From positions 558,001 through 622,000 of the forward strand of contig NZ_CP103807.1 in the NCBI RefSeq assembly GCF_029773605.1: 64,000 nucleotides of DNA. The letters are read 5' to 3'. The number at the start of each line of letters is the position of its first letter. Position 1 is the first letter of the stretch. The notes below the pieces were generated by a model that was not told the DNA's origin, did no database searches, and saw only the letters and a list, made by a program, of their open reading frames with translations. Positions 1-8,477 of the stretch are shown piece by piece. Source of the stretch: Actinobacillus genomosp. 2 (GTDB lineage: Bacteria; Pseudomonadota; Gammaproteobacteria; Enterobacterales; Pasteurellaceae). The translations under genes were made by a program, and so were the position numbers.

Positions 1-92
1 AAAAAGTAACCGAAGTACAACAACGTTTACAACAAAAACACAACCGATTAATTGAGGTAGCGTGCTATGAACCCAAAAATCAAAATGCTTGA
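1..92 (+). CDS. C-terminal end of a small early phage protein
   Basis: An open frame enters from the left edge and ends at a TGA at position 90. The 29 visible residues are rich in Gln, Lys and Arg and look helical. The next gene starts inside its last codons, which is typical of packed early phage operons. The function cannot be told from this fragment. Confidence 0.45.
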   Translation, partial: KVTEVQQRLQQKHNRLIEVACYEPKNQNA

Positions 93-294
93 ATTAAAGG
101 TACGTTTAGAAGGGCTAGAAAAATTGATGGCGATTCGCTACGAAACAGCAAAACGTAACTGCAATAGTTTTTCCGCACGCTTTAGCCGTACCGGTAATCC
201 AAAAGATCAGCAACGTTATTACTACTATGCAGACGTGGCACAGTTTTATTTAAACGAACTTACCAAACTAAGAGGGACAACAAAATGGCATTAA
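67..294 (+). CDS. Small basic early phage protein of unknown function
   Basis: A 75-residue protein with a helical, Leu/Lys-rich N-terminus and a Tyr-rich stretch near residues 50-55. It overlaps the frame before it and the gene after it, so it belongs to one early operon with the replication gene. I recognise no family. Position suggests a helper or regulator of replication, but that is only inference from context. Confidence 0.6.
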   Translation: MNPKIKMLELKVRLEGLEKLMAIRYETAKRNCNSFSARFSRTGNPKDQQRYYYYADVAQFYLNELTKLRGTTKWH

Positions 295-509
295 TTTCAG
301 TCGGGCGTTACAAGATTAAACGAGTAGTAGATAACGTTAAAGACAAGGAGTTATATCAACTCTTTGAAGATGAAGAAGCCTTAACACAACCGATATGCCT
401 ATCTGAAGCATTGGAGTTAATGCTTTCTAGCTGGTGTGAAAAAAACAGCAAACATATCTGTGAAGCGGAAGACCACGAAGAAATCAAAATAACCTTAACC
501 ATAAAATGA
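285..509 (+). CDS. Small acidic early phage protein of unknown function
   Basis: A 74-residue acidic protein with no recognised motif, signal peptide or membrane segment. Its start overlaps the previous gene by 10 bases and its stop overlaps the next start as ATGA, which implies translational coupling along the early operon. No function can be assigned. Confidence 0.6.
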   Translation: MALISVGRYKIKRVVDNVKDKELYQLFEDEEALTQPICLSEALELMLSSWCEKNSKHICEAEDHEEIKITLTIK

Positions 510-799
510 GAAAAGTTCACAAATTAGGTTATCAGCACGTTTACCCGGAATGGTTGGCTCCAAGTGGCAGAGTGTATCGTATTGAACGGCACGAGCTTAA
601 ACGACGCTTTTATTTATTTAGTGGTAGCAAGCTGATTATGCAGCATATTTACAGCGACTTACTGTTACTGCATTTACTGAAACACGAATTAGGCTGGAGT
701 GGGAATTTAAAACGTCCACTTAGCCGGCAGAACCATCAAAACATTAATTTGCTTGAAAAAGCATTTTGTTTAACTTTTGAAGGAATTTTTATCAGATGA
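506..799 (+). CDS. Small basic early phage protein of unknown function
   Basis: A 97-residue basic protein with aromatic residues spread along its length and no recognised domain. It begins in an ATGA overlap with the preceding gene and ends in an ATGA overlap with the replication protein gene, so it is likely co-translated with it. A DNA-binding or replication accessory role would fit but is not shown by the sequence. Confidence 0.6.
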   Translation: MRKVHKLGYQHVYPEWLAPSGRVYRIERHELKRRFYLFSGSKLIMQHIYSDLLLLHLLKHELGWSGNLKRPLSRQNHQNINLLEKAFCLTFEGIFIR

Positions 800-3141
800 A
801 TCATAATGATTGGATTCTTACCGCAAGTGAGGCAACGGAAATCGGTATCACTCCGCTGATGTCTGTTGAGAAAGCGAATCATCTTGCGGAAGAGTCCAAT
901 CATCATTATTTATATCAAGCCTCAAAGCCCACAGTTGATGGGCTATCAATGATTCAACAAGAATTATTTGATCTTGACCCTACCCACTTTGACTTACGTC
1001 AATCTTATTTCGACCGCTTGCCGTTGGCATTAGCGGATTATTTCGGACGTGCCTATAAAGCAAAACTCGACACATTAAGCGAAAACGATACGGCAGAATG
1101 GTTTAAGCGAGAAATGGCACGCAAAATGCCACGAGTACAAGCCGTATTAGATCAATATTGCGATGTGTTTACGTTTCTACGTGACGGACAAAAAGACCTG
1201 AACTTTTTAAATGGCTTAGAAGAAGATGTTGAGTTTGACCCATTATTAGGTACAGAACAAGCGGTCGAAAAAATCAAAGAAAATGCAGAACGTTTGGGCG
1301 TGAAATTCCCGATGCACATTGCACGATTAGAAAACAGCGGTCGTTATTTAAAACAGCACCGTATCCGCCCGATTGCCTATCAAAGTAATGAGCAAATCAG
1401 CCAAATGGCAATGGTTATTGCATATCAATTACGTAACTTGCAAGAAGAAAATCTCGAACAAAACAAACACAAAGCGGTTGATAGTGATACCGCTTTTAGT
1501 GTTTTGCTTGATTGTTATCAGCAGATGCAAAGCAAAGTTAACGCATTAAAAATTGATGCACCATACCAGAAAAAAGCACGCAAAGGCAAAATCACGCCGG
1601 AAGAAATGGAAACCGGCTTTTTAAAAATGGCGTGTGAAAAATGGTGGACTCGCAAGTTAATCGTGATTGCTAAACGAATGAAGGAGCATCTTGCGATTGC
1701 ATGCGGTCGAGTCAATATGCTTTCACCGTATTGCTCCAACGCCCGTTTACGTGAATTTGAAGAACAACGTAAAGCGAACATTGATTATATCCGGGCAATG
1801 ATCATTACAAACATTGCTGAACCGGAGGAACAATTATCGCTATTTGATACGTGGTTAAAGTCATCATCAAATCCAAAAATCAAACGTCTTGAGCTGCTCA
1901 CACGGATGAATGGCTATGAGCAGTATGCCGATGAACAAGGACATGAAGGCTGGTTTATTACATTAACCGCTCCGTCAAAATATCACGCCATGCTATCAAG
2001 AACCACAGGCGTTAATCCTAAATGGAACGGTGCAAGCCCGTTAGAAACGCAAAAATATCTTGTCGGTATTTGGGCGAAAATCCGTGCGAAGTTAAACAGA
2101 GAAGGTGTAATGACGTACGGTTTTCGTGTTGCCGAACCACACGCTGATGCCACACCGCATTGGCATTTAATTTTATTCACTCGTCCCGAAGATATGGACA
2201 AGCTACGCCGTGTCATTTTGAGTTATGCACTTGAGCAAGACGGCACTGAGGCAGGAGCGAAGAAATACCGTTGTCAATTCAAGCGTATAGATAAAAAGCA
2301 AGGTACAGCCACCGGCTACTTAATTAAGTATGTATCGAAAAATATTGATGGTTTCGGTATGGACGGCGATTTATCGGACGAAGCCAGTATCACGGCAAAA
2401 GATAACGCTGCACGTGTGCAAGCGTGGTCTAGCGTATGGGGCATCCGTCAATTCCAACAATTAGGCAACACGCCGGTAAGCGTGTGGCGTGAATTGCGTC
2501 GTCTTGGCGAAATTGAGCAAGAAGATGAGCAGTTAGAAAACCTACGTCAATTTGCCAATGATGGCGACTGGAAGGGTTTTACTGTTGCATTAGGCGGTGC
2601 ATTAGTGAAACGTGCAGATTTAATCGCACGTTTAGTCTATGTCCCACGTACAGATGAAAGCGGTAATGCAACATACACTATGTACAAAGAAGAATCATTA
2701 AAAGTGAACGGATTAATAAATCCGTTTACTGGTGTACGTGTTACTACACGTTTGAAAGATTGGAAAATCGGCATTAAGCCGAAAAACTGGGAGGTACAAC
2801 AATTAAGTAAATTAACCGAAGCAGAACGAGAGAGAGCGGAATCAAAACACCTCGAAAAGTTAGGGTTTGATAAGGATTCTCAACTTTTACTAGGCGAACT
2901 TGTTCGCCCTTGGACTTGTGTCAGTAACTGTACGGGATTAAAAAACGTACAAATTAGTGAGCAAGAAAGAAATCGTTTAAGAAATGAGCTGTTAGTGATG
3001 CGAGGCAGAATTACCGAACAGCAAATAGACGATTTATTGAACGGAAAATCATTACCACTAGGCACTTTCGGCGGCATAAAAATGAGCGTCACATATAGTC
3101 GTGGGCGTTTGATTGAACATAAAGAAGAAATTTATCAGTAA
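796..3141 (+). CDS. A: Phage rolling-circle replication initiator (gpA-like)
   Basis: This 781-residue protein is the P2/HP1 gpA-type HUH endonuclease that nicks the phage origin and starts rolling-circle replication. The metal-binding HWH motif is at residues 455-457. The paired tyrosines YLIKY, which form the covalent link to DNA, are at residues 508-512. The length matches P2 gpA (about 760). In P2 the origin lies inside the gene; I could not place a nick site here. The start overlaps the previous gene by four bases. All key residues are present, so it should be functional. Confidence 0.9.
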   Translation: MNHNDWILTASEATEIGITPLMSVEKANHLAEESNHHYLYQASKPTVDGLSMIQQELFDLDPTHFDLRQSYFDRLPLALADYFGRAYKAKLDTLSENDTAEWFKREMARKMPRVQAVLDQYCDVFTFLRDGQKDLNFLNGLEEDVEFDPLLGTEQAVEKIKENAERLGVKFPMHIARLENSGRYLKQHRIRPIAYQSNEQISQMAMVIAYQLRNLQEENLEQNKHKAVDSDTAFSVLLDCYQQMQSKVNALKIDAPYQKKARKGKITPEEMETGFLKMACEKWWTRKLIVIAKRMKEHLAIACGRVNMLSPYCSNARLREFEEQRKANIDYIRAMIITNIAEPEEQLSLFDTWLKSSSNPKIKRLELLTRMNGYEQYADEQGHEGWFITLTAPSKYHAMLSRTTGVNPKWNGASPLETQKYLVGIWAKIRAKLNREGVMTYGFRVAEPHADATPHWHLILFTRPEDMDKLRRVILSYALEQDGTEAGAKKYRCQFKRIDKKQGTATGYLIKYVSKNIDGFGMDGDLSDEASITAKDNAARVQAWSSVWGIRQFQQLGNTPVSVWRELRRLGEIEQEDEQLENLRQFANDGDWKGFTVALGGALVKRADLIARLVYVPRTDESGNATYTMYKEESLKVNGLINPFTGVRVTTRLKDWKIGIKPKNWEVQQLSKLTEAERERAESKHLEKLGFDKDSQLLLGELVRPWTCVSNCTGLKNVQISEQERNRLRNELLVMRGRITEQQIDDLLNGKSLPLGTFGGIKMSVTYSRGRLIEHKEEIYQ

Positions 3142-3157
3142 TACTAGGAGTAAAAAA

Positions 3158-3415
3158 ATGGCTGGAATGAACAAAGCAATGATCGTAGGTTACGTTGGAC
3201 AAGAGCCACGCTTAACCACATTAAATAACGGCGAAGGGGCTTGTCGTATGTCTATCGCAACAAGCGAAAGCTGGACCGATAAACGCACCGGCGAGAAAGT
3301 CGAAAAAACAGAATGGCACTCCGTCGTGTTATTTGGTCGTCTTGCGGAAATCGTGGGGCAATATGTCAGAACTGGTGACTTAATTGGTATTGAAGGAAAA
3401 TTACAAATAAACTAA
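3158..3415 (+). CDS. ssb: Single-stranded DNA-binding protein, truncated
   Basis: The start is the ATG at 3158, preceded by TAGGAG; upstream in-frame starts lie inside gene A. The protein has 85 residues and begins MAGMNKAMIVGYVG, the start of a bacterial SSB OB fold. Chromosomal or phage SSB is normally about 140-180 residues. This one stops after IEGKLQIN, just where the last OB strands should begin. It therefore lacks the end of the fold and the acidic C-terminal tail that recruits partner proteins. It is probably a 3'-truncated gene, cut next to the hicAB pair. Confidence 0.85.
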   Translation: MAGMNKAMIVGYVGQEPRLTTLNNGEGACRMSIATSESWTDKRTGEKVEKTEWHSVVLFGRLAEIVGQYVRTGDLIGIEGKLQIN

Positions 3416-3454
3416 TAGAGAATTACAAACCCAAAAAAATAACTCTAATAACTC

Positions 3455-3483
3455 TTGACAGGTGGGGTTATTGGGGTTATTAT
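3455..3483 (+). promoter_or_regulatory. Strong sigma-70-type promoter for hicAB
   Basis: A perfect -35 TTGACA (3455-3460), a 17-base spacer and a -10 TATTAT (3478-3483) lie about 30 bases upstream of the HicA start. This is the best promoter match in the prophage left half. It fits a toxin-antitoxin operon transcribed on its own. Confidence 0.75.
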
Positions 3484-3514
3484 AGCTACATAAATAACCA
3501 AGACGGAGGAAACA

Positions 3515-3694
3515 TTGGATAGTCACTCAGCGATCAAGATGATTATAGCCGATGGCTGGTATTTAGACCGAGTAAAAGGCAGTCATCATCAATATAAACA
3601 CCCAACTAAAAAAGGCACGGTTACCATACCACACCCACGAAAAGATTTGGGGCATTTAGAAAAGAGTATTAAGAAACAAGCGGGGCTGGCGTAA
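3515..3694 (+). CDS. hicA: HicA-type mRNA interferase toxin
   Basis: A 59-residue HicA toxin starting at TTG, with a strong GGAGGA ribosome site four bases upstream. It has the family pattern: DGWYLDRVKGSHHQYKHP with the catalytic-region His of GSHH (residues 22-25), then KKGTVTIPHPRKDL (32-45) and a short C-terminal helix. HicA is a small double-stranded-RNA-binding-fold ribonuclease that cleaves mRNA and tmRNA. It is followed 69 bases later by hicB, the usual toxin-first order. The TTG start and small size make it easy to miss. Confidence 0.9.
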   Translation: MDSHSAIKMIIADGWYLDRVKGSHHQYKHPTKKGTVTIPHPRKDLGHLEKSIKKQAGLA

Positions 3695-3763
3695 GCCCCC
3701 TTTAATGTATAAGTTTTTAGATAAAATAGATTTATAAATATAAAATTTAATGAGGGCAGATAA

Positions 3764-4168
3764 ATGTTTTATGTGGTTTGTTTAGAAAAAGTCAGTGATG
3801 GTTATGTGGTATCCGTTCCAGATGTTCCGGGTTGTTTTTCTGCTGGTGATACCTTTGCTGAAGCATTACATAATGTAAAAGAAGCGATCGCCTTCCATAT
3901 TGAGGGAATGTTAGAAGATGGTGAAGAGATTCCACAGCCACAGGATCTCGAAGTGCATTTAAATAACCCGGAATATCAAGGGTTATTATTTTCAGGCGTT
4001 GAAGTCGATTTAACGTATTTAATGGGAAAATCGGAAAAAATCAATGTAACCTTGCCGTCGTTGTTAATTCGTCGTATTGACGAATTAGTCGCTAGAAATC
4101 CTGAGTATAAAACCCGTAGTGGTTTCCTTGCTCAGATTGCAACTGAACGCATATTTACGCAGAGCTAG
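3764..4168 (+). CDS. hicB: HicB-type antitoxin
   Basis: This 134-residue antitoxin has the HicB partial RNase H-like fold at residues 1-70 (DGYVVSVPDVPGCFSAGDT), which binds and blocks HicA. A ribbon-helix-helix DNA-binding tail follows at about 90-130 (INVTLPSLLIRRIDELV). The tail would let the complex repress the promoter at 3455. GAGGG precedes the ATG. The pair is a cargo module in the prophage that likely stabilises it or adds defence. A terminator follows directly. Confidence 0.92.
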   Translation: MFYVVCLEKVSDGYVVSVPDVPGCFSAGDTFAEALHNVKEAIAFHIEGMLEDGEEIPQPQDLEVHLNNPEYQGLLFSGVEVDLTYLMGKSEKINVTLPSLLIRRIDELVARNPEYKTRSGFLAQIATERIFTQS

Positions 4169-4171
4169 AAA

Positions 4172-4197
4172 AAAAGCCCACTTCATTGTGGGCTTTT
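4172..4197. terminator. Bidirectional terminator between hicB and ogr
   Basis: The stem AAGCCCAC / GTGGGCTT with a short loop is flanked by A-runs on the left and T-runs on the right. It can stop transcripts from both converging genes. Confidence 0.8.
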
Positions 4198-4199
4198 GG

Positions 4200-4475
4200 T
4201 TATGCAAGATTAGGATTGCCGGAACCGATTATTTTTAGTAATTCATTTTTATCGGCGTTGGATAATTTGCCAAGTAAATATTTGATTAATCCGTCTTTTG
4301 TTAATTTACTTGATGTCGTTGTATGGCTAAATTCTAGGTTCATCACGAATTTATGACCACAATCCGGATTTTTACAAGTACAATACAGCTTTTTTAAATT
4401 ACTGTGCATACGTTCAGTTTTAGTCACCACGGCTTTAGAGCCACAATCACAATAAATATCTAAAATTTTAGCCAT
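4200..4475 (-). CDS. ogr: Ogr/Delta-type zinc-binding activator of late genes
   Basis: A 91-residue protein of the Ogr/Delta family, the small zinc proteins that turn on P2-type late promoters through the RNA polymerase alpha subunit. Cys9 and Cys11 pair with Cys34 and Cys39 (CDCGSKA and CTCKNPDCGHKF). The first pair is spaced C-X-C rather than the usual C-X2-C, a small departure. It lies on the minus strand upstream of the late operons, as in HP1. Its likely target is the divergent late promoter region around 7385-7590. Confidence 0.85.
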   Translation of the reverse strand: MAKILDIYCDCGSKAVVTKTERMHSNLKKLYCTCKNPDCGHKFVMNLEFSHTTTSSKLTKDGLIKYLLGKLSNADKNELLKIIGSGNPNLA

Positions 4476-4547
4476 AAAAATAACCTTAATAATTGTTTAA
4501 CTGGTTGAATAATATAGCAAATTTAGCCATATTTTGATATGAGTTTA

Positions 4548-5576
4548 TTATTCTATTTTTGCCTCCTTAAACTTGACTTGTAATGCTTTTCTGATTTCAG
4601 AATCGCTATTAATGGCTTCAGCGATAATTTCTTGTAGTGGTATTACTTCATCAAGTTGGTAGGCTTCGCGGTATTTTAGCGGATCCCCTAATCCGCCGGT
4701 ATTATTCGGGATAATACCGCCTAAACCAGGTGGAAAACGGTGAGCTGTTAGCACATCTTGAGCAGATATATTCTTAATATTAGCAAACTCGTCTTTTGTA
4801 CCGGTGTCGCCGATAGGAATCAGTTTTACACCATCGGGTTTACCGTCGGGAATATTGATAAACATAGATTTAAAGTTACCGACACCTTTTGTTTTTTCTA
4901 TTTTTTTTCTTACTTCATTTTCCATTTCTTCCGACATATCCGGGTCAGTCGCATAAAGAATGAATCCCATATGCGCCCCGTTACTAAAATACCGGCGGCG
5001 GAATACCGTTGCATCTGAATTTAATAATGCAGACTGGATACCGCCGACATAATCCGGTGATCCGTAAACCTGTTGCATCGGGTCATACAGCTTAATAAAA
5101 ATAATATCTTTTGCATCATATTGATAAATTTCCGAAGCCGTATCATATAACGATTTTTTCATCAGATAGGAGTAACCACCGTCTTTACGGACACGTGTAT
5201 AAAGTGAGGACAATGGGTGTAATTTAACCACTTGTCCGAATCCGTTACGCAATTTTAATAGAGCTACATCGCCGAACTGAATTAAGTTTAAACAAGTCGC
5301 ACGCATTTCCATGCGAGAAAGTGCGAGTCCGCCTAAATAACCGCTACTTACCATATTTGCTCGGCTATGCAAAATACCGCCGTGTTGTGCATTTTGATAC
5401 GGTAATTTAGCTAACGCATAACGGTTAATAGGCGGTAGATGACAATTATAATGATCATCAAATCCCAATCCGACATAATCTAACGCTGGTGCGGCGGTCA
5501 ATTCGGATTGATTACTAAAAGAGAACACTCTCATTGAGTTCTTATTATTGTTTTGTTGCATCGTTTTCTTTGTCAT
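4548..5576 (-). CDS. Q: Phage portal protein (P2 gpQ-like)
   Basis: A 342-residue portal protein, matching the 344 residues of P2 gpQ. It would form the 12-mer ring at one capsid vertex through which DNA enters. Recognisable blocks are YVGLGFDDHYNCHLPP near residue 35, IYQYDAKDIIFIKLYDP near 150 and QDVLTAHRFPPGLGGIIP near 275. It is on the minus strand with its stop next to ogr. It sits two bases after the terminase gene, forming the Q-P late operon. Confidence 0.92.
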   Translation of the reverse strand: MTKKTMQQNNNKNSMRVFSFSNQSELTAAPALDYVGLGFDDHYNCHLPPINRYALAKLPYQNAQHGGILHSRANMVSSGYLGGLALSRMEMRATCLNLIQFGDVALLKLRNGFGQVVKLHPLSSLYTRVRKDGGYSYLMKKSLYDTASEIYQYDAKDIIFIKLYDPMQQVYGSPDYVGGIQSALLNSDATVFRRRYFSNGAHMGFILYATDPDMSEEMENEVRKKIEKTKGVGNFKSMFINIPDGKPDGVKLIPIGDTGTKDEFANIKNISAQDVLTAHRFPPGLGGIIPNNTGGLGDPLKYREAYQLDEVIPLQEIIAEAINSDSEIRKALQVKFKEAKIE

Positions 5577-5578
5577 TG

Positions 5579-7384
5579 TTAAGTTCCCCAGCTGCTACGG
5601 CGTTTTTTTGTTGTTAATGATTTTTTATTAATAGCGTTACACATTGCCCAAAACACATCGGCGTGTTGATTTTGCGTTGTACGTTCCGCAATAAATGTTG
5701 TTTTCTCGCCTGATTTTGTCGTTGTTTGTTTAACCATTAAAAACGAGGCGGCTATATCAATTTCTTTGTTTGACCACTCAATACTTTCGGATGTCACCAA
5801 ATCGTGCATTTTTAGTACCATACCGGTTTTAACTTCGGGGTTATAATTCAGCGGTACGGCTTCACGGCGTGCAAATTCCTTTACTTCTTCATAAACCCCA
5901 TAACCGACACCGGTCGCATCAATCCCCAAATAACTAATATTGTATTTTTCAAATAACGCCTTAATTTGTTGTGCTTGCCATTTGTACGATAGCCCATGCC
6001 ATTGATGACGTTCCAAGAGTCTAAATTTTTCTTTGGGTAAAATTGGTGGAGCAATAATTACAAAACAGGCGGCATCTTTACTGTGTGCCGGGTCGTAACC
6101 AGCCCACACTTCACGTAAGCCAAATGGATGATCCTCAGCCGGATAAAAGTCTTTCCATTTAGTTATATCAACACCACATTTCAACAGTTCACCAATTTTG
6201 AAAATACTGTTTGCATCATCAATCCAAACGCACATAAATAACTGGTTAAATACGTGCCGGTTATATTTCTGCTTCAGTTTTTCAATGTCGAATAAATCAC
6301 AACCGCCTTTTTGTGCATCTTCAATCGTAATGACATATCGCCAAGTACCATCGGGACAAACTCGACCGCCGTCACGATATTCGGCAAAGGTTGGAAATAC
6401 GACATTCTTACGTTTAGGATCATCCGATTTCCATTTATCGCCCGACCAAAAAGCGTAAGAGGGGTGGAATTTAGACGATGGTGTAGAAAAGTAGGTTTCA
6501 CGCCATTTTTTATGGGTCGCCATTGCAGACGAAACATCGTGAAAACGGTCAAAATCTCGAATCCACGCATATTCATCACCGTACACGTGACCGCTATTAC
6601 CTTGTGCGGTATTAGCATTTGTCGCTAAAAAGTGTAGCTCCGCACCATTGCTTAAAATAATCGGATTGCCTTTTAATTCCACATCAAAATATTGACGTGC
6701 CATTTTTACAATATAGTTTTTAAAAATTTCCGATTGACGTTTTGAGGCAGACAAGAAAATTTGGTTATCGCCGGTAAGTACCGCATCTTCAAATCCTTCA
6801 AACGAAAAATAATAGGTCATCCCGATTTGGCGAGATTTTAAAATATTACGTACATCTTGATGTTTATTTGCTCGTGCGTGTTTCTGATACGCAAAAAGCG
6901 AATCAACAAACGGCTGAAACATCTCAGGCGTAATATGAGAAATGTCATTTTTTATCCGTTTTTTCTTCTCTTTTTTCTCGCTGCTTGAACCGTCCCCACT
7001 ATCGGCAAAATTTGCAAAACTTTCGCTTAAATTGACTGCTTGTTGTTTAACCTGTTTAGCTAATTTGGTCGCCCGTAATTTTTTATATTCAAGATCTTTA
7101 TCTATTAACGCATTAAGTTCTTTGATTTCGTTTTCGCTTTTCCCTTCACGTTCCGTGAGTGTCACGATACGTAAAGCGATTAATTCCTCAATACCGCTTT
7201 CGCTAATTAAATTTCGCCAGTTATATTTTTCTGCCCAGTAATAAATAGGACGGGTCGAATTTAAGCCGAGTTCGGCGGCAATTTCTTTCGGTGTGTGTTT
7301 TTTTAAATACAAGAATTTGGCAGCGTAAATCGTTTCATCGTCATAGCGGTTCGATTTACGCACTCTTAATTTTTTATCAGTCAT
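5579..7384 (-). CDS. P: Terminase large subunit, ATPase (P2 gpP-like)
   Basis: A 601-residue packaging motor (P2 gpP has 590). An N-terminal helix-turn-helix (PKEIAAELGLNSTRPIYYW, about 32-50) is followed by the ATPase. This has the Walker A-like stretch SRQIGMTYYFS near residue 185 and the Walker B-like VYGDEYAWI near 268. The C-terminal RNase H-like part contains VWAGYDPAHSKDAACFVI. It uses ATP to translocate DNA into the capsid with the small subunit encoded at 9512. It is the first gene of the minus-strand late operon. Confidence 0.93.
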   Translation of the reverse strand: MTDKKLRVRKSNRYDDETIYAAKFLYLKKHTPKEIAAELGLNSTRPIYYWAEKYNWRNLISESGIEELIALRIVTLTEREGKSENEIKELNALIDKDLEYKKLRATKLAKQVKQQAVNLSESFANFADSGDGSSSEKKEKKKRIKNDISHITPEMFQPFVDSLFAYQKHARANKHQDVRNILKSRQIGMTYYFSFEGFEDAVLTGDNQIFLSASKRQSEIFKNYIVKMARQYFDVELKGNPIILSNGAELHFLATNANTAQGNSGHVYGDEYAWIRDFDRFHDVSSAMATHKKWRETYFSTPSSKFHPSYAFWSGDKWKSDDPKRKNVVFPTFAEYRDGGRVCPDGTWRYVITIEDAQKGGCDLFDIEKLKQKYNRHVFNQLFMCVWIDDANSIFKIGELLKCGVDITKWKDFYPAEDHPFGLREVWAGYDPAHSKDAACFVIIAPPILPKEKFRLLERHQWHGLSYKWQAQQIKALFEKYNISYLGIDATGVGYGVYEEVKEFARREAVPLNYNPEVKTGMVLKMHDLVTSESIEWSNKEIDIAASFLMVKQTTTKSGEKTTFIAERTTQNQHADVFWAMCNAINKKSLTTKKRRSSWGT

Positions 7385-7590
7385 ATCACTTAATTCTTAT
7401 TGTTATTGGACCTTAGGCGGTATTTTGGCAAGTAAAACAACGAATTTAATCCACTAAATTTCGGATATGGTCGGATAAGGATCAAAAAAGAAGGTTATCC
7501 GAATACAACCGATTTTTGCCGAATGAAATAGACAAAAGAATCGGCAAGAATAAGCGTATTCAAAGCGAAGAGAAAAATGCAAAGGTAGTT
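7385..7590. promoter_or_regulatory. Divergent late promoter region with CGGATA repeats
   Basis: This 206-base gap separates the divergent terminase/portal and scaffold/capsid operons and must hold both late promoters. TCGGATA occurs twice in tandem, 10 bases apart (7461 and 7471), and the inverted copy TTATCCGA is at 7495-7502, giving a perfect 8-base dyad with 7471-7478. In P2-type phages Ogr/Delta binds dyads at such positions, so these repeats are good operator candidates. No strong -35 element is seen, as expected for activator-dependent promoters. Confidence 0.6.
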
Positions 7591-8475
7591 ATGACAACGG
7601 TAAATAAAAGCAAATTACGCACAGATTTTATTTGTATTGCGACATCAGGCTCAACGATTGATGGGCGTGAGATTACAAAACAAGAATTATTAGATATGGC
7701 GGAATCTTATGACCCAGCGTTATATACCGCTAATTTATGGCCTGATCACAAACGCTGGTTTAATTTCGGGCAAGTCCTTGAACTCAAAGCGGAAGAACAA
7801 GAGAACGGTGAAGTAAAACTTTTCGCTGTGTTAGCTCCAAACGAAAATTTAATTAGCTGGAATAAGGGCGGTCAGTATTTGTTTACCAGCATTGAAATCT
7901 CGCCGAATTTCAGAAATAGCGGCAAAAATTACCTAACCGGCTTGGGTGTAACTGATACACCTGCATCAGTAGGCACAACACAGTTGCAATTTAGCACGCA
8001 ATCACAAGCCACAGAAAATATTATTGCCGGTCAGTATCAGCCAATCACATTAACTTTGTCAGATGCTGAACAAGAAAAAGAAAAGTCTTTTTTTAATATG
8101 ATGAAAGAGTTCTTCAAGAAACACGAAGAACCACAACAAGAACAAGCAAAGATTCCAAATAACAATAACAACAAAGAGGAACAATCAATGGATGAGAAGC
8201 AATTTAATCAGTTGCTTGGTGCATTAACCGGTTTAACCGAAAAAGTGGAAAAACACTTTAGTGTACAAAAACCGGAACAAGAACCGAAGCAACCGGAAAC
8301 GCCGAAAACCGAAGAACCAAAACAGGAAACCGGCGTAACGGCTGAACAATTTAATCAATTAATTGGTGCGGTAACCGATTTAAATAAAAAATTTGATGCG
8401 TTAAGCACCGTACAAACACCGGTTCCAAACGGCGTACCAACCGCAGCAGACAATCAATTTAATATGGCGGTGTAA
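7591..8475 (+). CDS. O: Capsid scaffold and protease (P2 gpO-like)
   Basis: I start it at ATG 7591 (preceded by AAAGGTAG), because this gives the family N-terminus; a TTG 75 bases upstream is also open. The 294 residues comprise an N-terminal serine protease domain and a C-terminal scaffold. Asp24 (IDGREI), His53 (WPDHKRWF) and Ser100 (FTSIEI) line up with the triad proposed for P2 gpO. A Pro/Glu/Gln-rich linker joins two similar repeats, EQFNQLLGALTGL and EQFNQLIGAVTDL. It shapes the procapsid and then cleaves itself and the capsid protein. Confidence 0.9.
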   Translation: MTTVNKSKLRTDFICIATSGSTIDGREITKQELLDMAESYDPALYTANLWPDHKRWFNFGQVLELKAEEQENGEVKLFAVLAPNENLISWNKGGQYLFTSIEISPNFRNSGKNYLTGLGVTDTPASVGTTQLQFSTQSQATENIIAGQYQPITLTLSDAEQEKEKSFFNMMKEFFKKHEEPQQEQAKIPNNNNNKEEQSMDEKQFNQLLGALTGLTEKVEKHFSVQKPEQEPKQPETPKTEEPKQETGVTAEQFNQLIGAVTDLNKKFDALSTVQTPVPNGVPTAADNQFNMAV

Positions 8476-8477
8476 AA

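Noticed and set aside
6198-6628. Several open frames on both strands inside the terminase gene
   Set aside because: They lie wholly within a well-supported 601-residue terminase gene, lack ribosome sites and have the unnatural composition of shadow frames.
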